DNA from: Dehalococcoidia bacterium
Lineage (GTDB): Bacteria; Chloroflexota; Dehalococcoidia; Dehalococcoidales; Fen-1064
Assembly: GCA_011192055.1 (NCBI GenBank)
Contig: DUES01000187.1
Coordinates: 9,062 to 14,764, forward strand
Reading direction: 5' to 3'
Length of the DNA stretch: 5,703 nucleotides
The notes below the pieces were generated by a model. The model searched no databases and had not been told where the DNA came from. It saw only the letters and a list, made by a program, of their open reading frames with translations. The position numbers and the translations under genes were made by a program. Of the stretch, positions 1 through 5,703 are shown in pieces (positions within the stretch are counted from its first letter, which is position 1; the number at the start of each line of letters is the position of its first letter).

Positions 1-729
1 AACAATGAGTGGCTGGTCTGCGGTTCCGCCTCTGCCGGTCCTGCTTTTGAAGGAGGTGGAGCCCGGAGTGGCATGAGGGCGACCAGGGGGGCAATTCAGA
101 AAATCAGGATACGGGACGGCCAGGTTTCTTACGAGACGATTGGTAAGGTAAAGCCGAGAGGGATTTGCGGTTCGGGTTTTATTGACGCTATTTACGAGAT
201 GGTCAGGAACGGTGTCATCGGGCAGCAGGGCAGGTTTAATATTTCAGGTGATGACGGACGGTTCATTATCGAAGATGACCCGCGCTACATCCTGGCTTTC
301 CCCGGAGAAACGGAGACCGGCGAACCGGTGACCGTCTCCGAGGCTGAGATTGGTAACCTTATCAAGTCCAAGGGAGCGGTCTTTGCCGCGATTAAGTCCC
401 TGATTGACTATGTTGGGCTGGACTTTGAGCAACTGGATAAGATATATGTTGCCGGTGGTTTCGGCAGCTCCCTGGATATCCCGAAGGCAGTAGCGATTGG
501 CCTGTTACCGGATATTGACACAAAGCGGATTCACTTCGTCGGTAACAGCTCGGTGATGGGAGCAAGGATGGCCCTGCTCTCTCAACCTGCTTTTGAAAAG
601 GCGATAGACATTGCCCGGAAAATGACAAATATTGAACTATCCAACTACCCGCCGTTTATGAACGAGTTCGTGGCCGCCCTCTTCCTGCCCCACACCGATA
701 CCAGTCTCTTTCCTTCGGTACACTACTAG
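1..729 (+). CDS. RACo-like reductive activator of corrinoid proteins (ASKHA domain, DUF4445), C-terminal part, 5' end outside window
   Basis: The frame is open from base 1 to the TAG at 727-729, giving 242 residues. The ATG at 73 is not the real start, because conserved family sequence lies before it (CGSASAGPAFEGGG at residues 7-20). Other motifs seen are GICGSG (54-59), AGGFG (151-155), which is a probable adenosine-binding motif of the ASKHA fold, LLPD followed by VGNSS (180-184), and a C-terminal ALFLPH. This order is typical of the DUF4445 part of RACo-type proteins. Members of this family are cytoplasmic ATPases that use ATP and an N-terminal [2Fe-2S] domain to reduce inactive Co(II) corrinoid back to Co(I). 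Full-length members usually run to about 550-650 residues, so more than half, including any ferredoxin domain, lies upstream. The UroD-like methyltransferase gene follows on the same strand after 112 bases, which fits a corrinoid methyl-transfer operon. The family call is firm; the particular corrinoid partner cannot be told. Confidence 0.9.
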   Translation, partial: NNEWLVCGSASAGPAFEGGGARSGMRATRGAIQKIRIRDGQVSYETIGKVKPRGICGSGFIDAIYEMVRNGVIGQQGRFNISGDDGRFIIEDDPRYILAFPGETETGEPVTVSEAEIGNLIKSKGAVFAAIKSLIDYVGLDFEQLDKIYVAGGFGSSLDIPKAVAIGLLPDIDTKRIHFVGNSSVMGARMALLSQPAFEKAIDIARKMTNIELSNYPPFMNEFVAALFLPHTDTSLFPSVHY

Positions 730-751
730 GTATCAAAGACTGAGCACAAAA

Positions 752-780
752 TTGTAATTAATATCGTTCTGAGCCATACT
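752..780 (+). promoter_or_regulatory. Possible weak sigma-70-type promoter before the methyltransferase gene
   Basis: TTGTAA (752-757) and CATACT (775-780) are separated by 17 bases; each box matches the consensus at four of six positions. The expected start is near 787, leaving a leader of about 55 bases. There is no extended -10 TG. In an AT-rich gap such a match can arise by chance, and the gene may instead be read through from the activator gene upstream. Confidence 0.3.
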
Positions 781-827
781 GATTTGAATGACGGCGAGGG
801 GTAACAGAGGCCTGTAAACAATTTATT

Positions 828-833
828 GAGGAG
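828..833 (+). promoter_or_regulatory. Shine-Dalgarno site that fixes the methyltransferase start
   Basis: GAGGAG lies 8 bases before the ATG at 842, an ideal spacing. The next in-frame ATG, at 857 (Met6, just before the TSRERIWAAV segment typical of the family N-terminus), has only a weak purine stretch before it, so the upstream start is preferred. Confidence 0.7.
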
Positions 834-841
834 CCTGAGGA

Positions 842-1990
842 ATGGTAAAAGAGACAATGACTTCCAGGGAGAGGATATGGGCAGCTGTCAAGCTGGAGCC
901 ATACGACAGGGTACCAATCGCACCGCTGCTTGATGTGATGTTCCCGGCACGGCACAAGGGCCTGACACTGGCTGAGGCATTCGCCGACTATCGCGGTGTC
1001 GGCTGGCCGGCAATGGTGGAGCTTTTCGATGAAGTTAGCGGCTGGGACGGGTTTATTCTGCCGGGCTACAGTCAGACACCGAATCCCAGGCATCCGGCCG
1101 GAGGACGTATTGGCGGCCGGATGATATACCCCGGAAAAGACCTCCCTCCGGACTCTCCCCCGCAGTACATTGAAGATGAAGGCTTGACTCATGAAGACTA
1201 CGACGAAATCATTAAACTTGGCTGGTGGAACTGGATTGAGCAAAAACGGCAGCAGGAGAGTAGATTCCCGGTAGAAAAATCAATTGCCTGGGCGGAGAGA
1301 CAGCTTGCCCAGTACCGGAAAGAAGTCGCCACCTGGGAAGAGCGTGGTCTGCCGACGCTTGTAGGGTCAATGGTCAGTTCGCCCTTAATGACGCTCTCAA
1401 CAGCCCGCTCCATGACTGCCTTTGCCCTTGATATCCACCGTGTCCCGGACAAGGTACAGGCTGTCATGGACGCCATGATTGATGACCTCATCGAGAGTGC
1501 TATTGAGGTGGCAAAACTCGTTGGTGTACCGGGTGTGAATATTGTACTGGAAAGAGGCGGTGGTTTCTATTTCCCGCTAAAGGTCTATGAGCGTTTCGAG
1601 CACCCGTACCTCAAGAAGATGGCCGATGCCTTTGCCGCTGAAGGGATGATTGTCAATCTTCATTTCGACCAGGACTGGACAATCAATCTGCCCTATCTCC
1701 TGGACCTTCCCGCTAAAATGTGCATCTGTGAACTCGACAGCAAGACGGATATTTTCAAAGCCAAGGAGATACTGAAAGACCACATGTGCATTGCGGGTGA
1801 TGTTCCGGCAGGGCTGCAGGCTCTCGGTACGCCTCAAGAAATGGAGAACTACTGCAGGAAGCTTATTGATGTTGTCGGAAAAGATACCGGCTTTATCCTG
1901 AGTTCCGGCTGTACCGTTTCTGCCGAATGTAAATACGATAACTATAAAGCAATGGTTGATACCGGTAAGAACTATTATCCCCACGGTTAG
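842..1990 (+). CDS. Uroporphyrinogen decarboxylase (UroD/MtaA)-family protein, probable corrinoid-dependent methyltransferase
   Basis: This complete 382-residue protein has a typical UroD-family opening (TSRERIWAAVKLEPYDRVPI, residues 7-26) and a late Gly-Cys segment (SSGC, 354-357) followed by a helix ending NYKAM. The family is a TIM barrel that includes haem-pathway decarboxylases and methyltransferases such as MtaA and MtbA, which move methyl groups between corrinoid proteins and acceptors. In MtaA a zinc held by His-x-Cys and a later Cys activates the thiol. Here the equivalent stretch is LHFDQDW, with His274 and Asp276, while Cys357 is kept. A segment with PGKDLPP (97-103), then EDYDEII (118-124), resembles the methyltransferase-like branch rather than HemE. 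No signal peptide or membrane helix is seen. The RACo-like activator gene just upstream strongly supports a corrinoid role. O-demethylation or another methyl-transfer step is plausible; the substrate is unknown. True HemE is unlikely given the context and divergence. Confidence 0.85.
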   Translation: MVKETMTSRERIWAAVKLEPYDRVPIAPLLDVMFPARHKGLTLAEAFADYRGVGWPAMVELFDEVSGWDGFILPGYSQTPNPRHPAGGRIGGRMIYPGKDLPPDSPPQYIEDEGLTHEDYDEIIKLGWWNWIEQKRQQESRFPVEKSIAWAERQLAQYRKEVATWEERGLPTLVGSMVSSPLMTLSTARSMTAFALDIHRVPDKVQAVMDAMIDDLIESAIEVAKLVGVPGVNIVLERGGGFYFPLKVYERFEHPYLKKMADAFAAEGMIVNLHFDQDWTINLPYLLDLPAKMCICELDSKTDIFKAKEILKDHMCIAGDVPAGLQALGTPQEMENYCRKLIDVVGKDTGFILSSGCTVSAECKYDNYKAMVDTGKNYYPHG

Positions 1991-2114
1991 TACCGGGTAT
2001 CTCCGGCGGAGTGGACTAAACATGCCTTGCCGGAAGGAAATCCCCCGTAAGAGCTTTATCAGGCTGGATAGTACAACAGAGATATTCAAGTAGACTCAAA
2101 ACCGGGAAGACTCC

Positions 2115-2149
2115 CAGGGAACATTTCCATGTCATGGAGATTCTCCCTG
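2115..2149. other. Imperfect hairpin, 14 paired bases, in the intergenic gap
   Basis: CAGGGA (2115-2120) pairs with TCCCTG (2144-2149). After a 2x2 internal mismatch, an inner 8-bp stem (2123-2130 with 2134-2141, including one G-U pair) closes on a GTC loop. It lies about 125 bases after the methyltransferase stop. No run of T follows on either strand at the expected place, so it is not a standard intrinsic terminator. It could be a 3' RNA-stabilising structure, a factor-dependent end, or chance. Confidence 0.45.
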
Positions 2150-2267
2150 TACCGTTATTTATATGTCCCTGGTATATCCTGCCAAGAATAACCCGGTGCC
2201 GGATAACCTGAGTAAACATGAAGTAAAGAAACAAGCGATTCCACGCCTGAATTAACGGTAACCAGTA

Positions 2268-2296
2268 TTGCACCGAACCATAACCTCTGCTATACT
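2268..2296 (+). promoter_or_regulatory. Strong sigma-70-type promoter with extended -10, placing the transcription start on the permease ATG
   Basis: TTGCAC (2268-2273) and TATACT (2291-2296) are spaced by 17 bases, and TGC at 2288-2290 gives an extended -10 (TGnTATACT). Counting the -10 as -12 to -7, +1 is base 2303, the A of the permease ATG. The best-matching promoter of the window therefore predicts a message without a 5' leader, consistent with the absence of a Shine-Dalgarno before that ATG. Confidence 0.7.
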
Positions 2297-2302
2297 CTCA
2301 GC

Positions 2303-5300
2303 ATGTCACTGTTCTTCTCTGCTCTCCAACTTGTTTTCAGAAGAAGCCTGGCCAACTGGAAGCTGCTGTCCTGTGTGGTTATAGGCGTAGTTGTCGCAGT
2401 GGCGCTGGTTTCCAGTATGCCGCTTTTTTCCAATACTCTCAGTGACCTGGGATTGGCGCGTGCCCTTCGTGAAAGACCCATAGAACTGATTGACCTCCAG
2501 GTCTATGCGCCAGGCTATTCAGTCAGTGGTGAAGAATACCTGGATAACTGGGGTTCCGTTCGCAGCCATGTCCTGAAGAATATCGGTTCGGTTGTACGCC
2601 AGGAAGAACAGTATATAAAGACTCAGACCTTCTATGCCGGCTGGGCGGACCGCCCGATCCCGACCGGCCCCACAAGGCCCAAGGGGCATTTCCAGGTATT
2701 TACCAACATCGAAAAACACGTTACCCTGGTAGACGGACGTTATCCCGAGCCGTTTCCCGCCGGACTTGAGCCTGAGGAATTGCTCCAACCGGGACTGGAA
2801 GTTGAGGCAATGATAGGCAGCGACATTGCCAGTATCTTCGATGTATGGGTTGGAGACCGTCTTGTTCTTCTTTATGGCTGGGGTCAGTATCCCACGCGAA
2901 TCACGGTCAGACTTACCGGCATAATCGACGCCATAGACATGGGGGAAGAGTACTGGTTCCTCAAAGACGACATGTTCATACTGCCGGATGATATGAGTGG
3001 TGGGACGGAAGGACCGACAGTACCGCTGTTCATTCCCGAGCAGACAATGTTCGAAGGAATCGGGCGACTGGTTCCCAACCTGAAAGCCACGTATAACTGG
3101 TACTACTTCATGGACATCGATGAAATAACCTCTCTTAACTCACCCGCAGTAAAGAGGGGCGTCCAGCGACTGCAGAGCCAGATAATAACCGAACTACCTC
3201 GCAGTTCGGCGTTAACGGCACTGGACAGTATTATCACAACCTACGAGCATAAACTGCTTTTCACCCAGATACCCCTGTTCCTGCTCATCTTCCAGATAGT
3301 GGGTATCATTCTTTACTATGTAGTTACTGTGGCCAATATGGTCATTGATCAGCAGACCGGCGAAATTGCCCTGTTGAGAAGTCGCGGGGCCAGTACACTG
3401 CAACTCCTCGGGATTTACTTCACGGAAGGCTTGTTTATAAGTGCAATAGGAGGGGTAGTAGGTCCTTTCCTGGGTGCCACTGTCTTTTCCTTGCTTGGCA
3501 AAACTGCACCATTCTTACCATTAACCGGTGGAGGATTTCTCGAAATACGTTTCTCCACTATGGTTTTCGCCCTTGCCGCGATATCAGCTTTCCTGTGTCT
3601 TATTGCCCTGCTGTTTCCTGCGATACGTGCCGCACGTATGGGGGTTGTTTCTCAGCGGCAGCATATTGCCCGTCCGCCACGAACACCGTTCTGGCAGCGC
3701 TATTTCCTGGACATCATAATGCTGGCCATCGGCGGAATCCTGTTCTGGGAGTTACAAGAGCGCGGTACACTGACCACTCAGGACTTTTTCGGCGAACTGG
3801 GTATAGACCCTCTCCTGCTGGTTACACCTATTCTGTTTATGATAGCCGCCGCAATAGTTTTCCTTCGCCTGTTCCCGCTTCTTATTGCCCTGGCAGCACG
3901 GCTCAGCCGCTACACATCCAATACTGCGGTGGTGCTGAGTCTGCGATATATGGCGCGTAACCCGATGCACTACGGGCGGCTGATTCTGCTCCTGATGATG
4001 GCCGCCAGCGTGGGCATGTTTTCGGCCAGTTTCCTGGGTACCCTGGAGCGGAGCTATGACGAACGCGCTATGTATGCAACAGGAAGTGATATCCGGTTAG
4101 GCGGTCTGTATGATTACGTTTCCGGCAAAGGGACAATTGAGGAACGCTATTCAGAGGTCCCGGGCGTAGAAGAAGTCAGCGTCAGCTATCGTGGTAGCGG
4201 CGTAATGGGAAGCCTGTTTACTCAGGTGGATTTCAACTTCCTGGCAGTTGACCCGGCTCCTTTTAAGGAAATCGCCTGGTTCCGGGAAGATTTTGCCACC
4301 AGTTCTTTTACCGATATCATGGCTGTATTGGAAAAAGATAAACCTGTCGATACCGGGCTTACTCTTCCTGACGGAACTGAAAGCATTGGTGTATGGGTAT
4401 ACCCGATTCAACCACACCCCGGTCTTACCCTGACTGCCAGGATAAGGGATGGGAAAGGGCGTTACTATGACTTTGAACTGGGCAAGCCGGTAACCGAAGA
4501 CTGGCATTACCTTGAAACAGACCTCATTCGCCCCATCTACGATTCAATACCACCTTCCCCGATAAAACTTGAGTGTATATTTGCACGCTTGGTGACAACA
4601 AGTTTCTATGGTAGGGAACAACCACGGGCGCTGTACCTGGACGACCTGCAGGTCAAGGTATCCTCATCCTCCGAACCCGTAATCGTGCAGGATTTTGAAA
4701 ATGTAAACGGCTGGGTTGCCCTCACCGATGATTCAATTGGCGGTGGCGGTACCGGCTCGTCGACAGCCAGGGATACATTTGCCATCAGTGCAGAGGTGGT
4801 CCGCGCCGGAGAGTCCTCCGGCAAGATTACGTGGGCATCTACCCGGAGTTTCGGATACCGTGGACTGTATCCGAACTATGATGCCAATCCGCTTTCCATT
4901 ATTGCCAGCCAGTCATTACTGGACCGTACAGGTCTGAAAGTTGGCAGCTTTGCCACGTTCCGCTTGCCCGGTCAATACATACCGGTAGTCATTGAAGATG
5001 TTGTTGAATACTTCCCCACCCTTGACCCTACAGTCAAGGGATTTGCCCTGGCCAATGTAGACCGCATTACGGCTATCAGAAATTTGGCATTAAGCGGAAA
5101 CGTACGCTTTTACCCCAATGAAGTCTGGGTGAAGACAACTGACGATAAAGAGTTACGAAATACAGCGGTAGAGACCCTCCGGTCTTCCAAGTACCGCGCC
5201 AGGGACTTCTATGACCAGGACGCGATGATTACCAAATCGAAAGAAGACCCGCTGGTTGCAGCCGGATGGGGTGGAATCCTGCTGATTGCTTTCCTCGGAG

Positions 5301-5686
5301 TAATACTGGTCAGTGGCCTGGGCTTTGTGGTGTATGCCTACCTTTCGGCACGAGGGCGGCAACTGGAGTTTGCCATCCTGCGGACCCTCGGTTTTTCACT
5401 GCGTCAGATTATTGGGCTTATCTGCCTGGAGCAGATATTCGTAATAGGCAGCGGTATGGGAATCGGGACTCTTCTCGGGTTACAACTGAGCTCCGTGATG
5501 ATGCCATTCCTGCAGCTTACTGAGATGGGAGCAAGGGTATTACCCCCGTTTATACCCGTTACCGACTGGCTTACCGTCGGGATAGCGTATATTATATTAG
5601 CCGTGGCTTTCATACTCACGATATCCATGGTGATATTGTTCTTCTCAAAAGTAGCCATACACCGCGCGCTGCGGATAGGTGAGTAA
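2303..5686 (+). CDS. ABC transporter permease with two FtsX units (LolC/MacB-type fold), large extracytoplasmic domains
   Basis: This 1127-residue membrane protein has hydrophobic segments at about 19-39, 322-347, 366-396, 418-440, 468-484, 502-530, 558-578, 986-1012, 1034-1062 and 1086-1114, roughly ten helices. The pattern of one helix, a large outside domain, then three helices occurs twice, with a two-helix linker, as in duplicated FtsX-family permeases. The paired cytoplasmic motifs GEIALLRSRGAS (353-364) and LEFAILRTLGFS (1021-1032) mark the two FtsX units. The first outside domain (about 41-315) looks MacB-like; the second (about 580-985) is longer and holds an apparent beta-sandwich insert. 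Relatives act with a separate ATPase in lipoprotein or peptide export, or in mechanical signalling across the membrane; the substrate here is unknown. No ATPase gene is in the window; one may lie just downstream. The ATG at 2303 is the first usual start codon after an in-frame stop at 2219. It has no Shine-Dalgarno and sits on the predicted transcription start. Confidence 0.88.
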   Translation: MSLFFSALQLVFRRSLANWKLLSCVVIGVVVAVALVSSMPLFSNTLSDLGLARALRERPIELIDLQVYAPGYSVSGEEYLDNWGSVRSHVLKNIGSVVRQEEQYIKTQTFYAGWADRPIPTGPTRPKGHFQVFTNIEKHVTLVDGRYPEPFPAGLEPEELLQPGLEVEAMIGSDIASIFDVWVGDRLVLLYGWGQYPTRITVRLTGIIDAIDMGEEYWFLKDDMFILPDDMSGGTEGPTVPLFIPEQTMFEGIGRLVPNLKATYNWYYFMDIDEITSLNSPAVKRGVQRLQSQIITELPRSSALTALDSIITTYEHKLLFTQIPLFLLIFQIVGIILYYVVTVANMVIDQQTGEIALLRSRGASTLQLLGIYFTEGLFISAIGGVVGPFLGATVFSLLGKTAPFLPLTGGGFLEIRFSTMVFALAAISAFLCLIALLFPAIRAARMGVVSQRQHIARPPRTPFWQRYFLDIIMLAIGGILFWELQERGTLTTQDFFGELGIDPLLLVTPILFMIAAAIVFLRLFPLLIALAARLSRYTSNTAVVLSLRYMARNPMHYGRLILLLMMAASVGMFSASFLGTLERSYDERAMYATGSDIRLGGLYDYVSGKGTIEERYSEVPGVEEVSVSYRGSGVMGSLFTQVDFNFLAVDPAPFKEIAWFREDFATSSFTDIMAVLEKDKPVDTGLTLPDGTESIGVWVYPIQPHPGLTLTARIRDGKGRYYDFELGKPVTEDWHYLETDLIRPIYDSIPPSPIKLECIFARLVTTSFYGREQPRALYLDDLQVKVSSSSEPVIVQDFENVNGWVALTDDSIGGGGTGSSTARDTFAISAEVVRAGESSGKITWASTRSFGYRGLYPNYDANPLSIIASQSLLDRTGLKVGSFATFRLPGQYIPVVIEDVVEYFPTLDPTVKGFALANVDRITAIRNLALSGNVRFYPNEVWVKTTDDKELRNTAVETLRSSKYRARDFYDQDAMITKSKEDPLVAAGWGGILLIAFLGVILVSGLGFVVYAYLSARGRQLEFAILRTLGFSLRQIIGLICLEQIFVIGSGMGIGTLLGLQLSSVMMPFLQLTEMGARVLPPFIPVTDWLTVGIAYIILAVAFILTISMVILFFSKVAIHRALRIGE
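4349..4852 (+). other. Apparent jelly-roll insert in the second extracytoplasmic domain of the permease (residues about 683-850)
   Basis: Residues 683-787 carry hallmarks of the later strands of a carbohydrate-binding-type beta-sandwich: ESIGVWVYP (693-701), TLTARIRDGKGRYYDFELG (709-727), DWHYLETDL (733-741) and a closing ALYLDDLQV (776-784). Residues 793-850 carry hallmarks of the opening strands: VIVQDFENVNGW (793-804), DDSIGGGGTGSS (809-820) and ESSGKITW (837-844). The Ser-rich linker SSSSEP joins them. Flanking sequence returns to the usual permease outside domain. This is motif reading by eye; no ligand can be assigned. Confidence 0.55.
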
Positions 5687-5703
5687 TTAACTGCCGTCAG
5701 GAA

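Larger units (their letters stand above)
1991..2302 (+). other. Non-coding gap between methyltransferase and permease genes
   Basis: No convincing gene lies in these 312 bases. They contain an imperfect hairpin (2115-2149), several TAACC pentamers in the second half, and the promoter of the permease gene at the end. A minus-strand frame with a GTG start at 2273 runs through most of the gap, but its translation has no recognisable features. No strong U-tract terminator follows the methyltransferase gene; a 4-bp CTCC/GGAG stem near 2001-2011 is too small to count. Confidence 0.7.

Noticed and set aside
73..75. ATG at 73 as the start of the first gene
   Set aside because: The same frame is open to base 1 and encodes the conserved CGSASAGPAFEGGG motif before this Met, so the gene begins outside the window.
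697..741. Inverted repeat GATACC (697-702) / GGTATC (729-734), with AGTCT / AAAGACT nearby, spanning the activator stop codon
   Set aside because: The stem is six bases with a 26-base loop and no T-run, and the second pairing excludes the first; it is not a credible terminator.
758..1243. Minus-strand open frame of 161 codons opposite the methyltransferase start
   Set aside because: It is antisense to a well-supported conserved gene and its translation resembles no known protein; it is a coding shadow.
842..1990. Annotation as haem-pathway HemE
   Set aside because: The His-x-Asp...Cys arrangement, the PGKDLPP segment and the neighbouring corrinoid activator fit the methyltransferase-like branch better.
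2016..2273. Minus-strand open frame of 85 codons (GTG start) across the intergenic gap
   Set aside because: It has only a loosely placed AGAGG before the GTG, its translation shows no domain or sensible composition pattern, and it runs through the hairpin and permease promoter.
3595..3960. Plus-strand 121-codon frame inside the permease gene
   Set aside because: It lies in another frame of a continuous, well-supported membrane protein gene and has a low-quality translation; it is a shadow.

Overview
The window carries three genes, all on the plus strand. They read as an anaerobe with corrinoid-dependent methyl transfer, most likely a Chloroflexota/Dehalococcoidia-type bacterium from sediment or groundwater. 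That taxonomic guess is inference. It rests on moderate G+C, free use of ATA isoleucine codons, a corrinoid-activator gene beside a UroD-like methyltransferase gene, and a very long FtsX-type permease. No rRNA, marker gene or mobile element is present to confirm it.

Positions 1-729 hold the C-terminal 242 residues of an ASKHA-fold reductive activator of corrinoid proteins (RACo-like, DUF4445); its N-terminal part, including any ferredoxin domain, lies upstream of the window. After 112 bases, with a possible weak promoter and a clear Shine-Dalgarno, comes a complete UroD/MtaA-type methyltransferase (842-1990). The two suit one pathway: a UroD-like methyltransferase moves a methyl group to or from a corrinoid protein, and the RACo-like ATPase restores the cobalt when it oxidises to Co(II). 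The corrinoid protein itself is not in the window. In the methyltransferase the usual His-x-Cys zinc pair is His-x-Asp.

Positions 1991-2302 are a 312-base non-coding gap with a 14-bp imperfect hairpin and, at its end, the best promoter in the window: TTGCAC, 17 bases, TATACT with an extended -10 TGC. The predicted transcription start falls exactly on the A of the next ATG, and there is no Shine-Dalgarno, so the message looks leaderless.

Positions 2303-5686 encode a 1127-residue ABC transporter permease with two FtsX units, about ten membrane helices and two large extracytoplasmic domains. The second of these contains an apparent beta-sandwich (jelly-roll) insert whose sequence landmarks occur in swapped order, suggesting circular permutation. 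The partner ATPase is not in the window. The permease appears to be a separate transcription unit from the corrinoid genes. I see no CRISPR, IS element, tRNA or phage gene.
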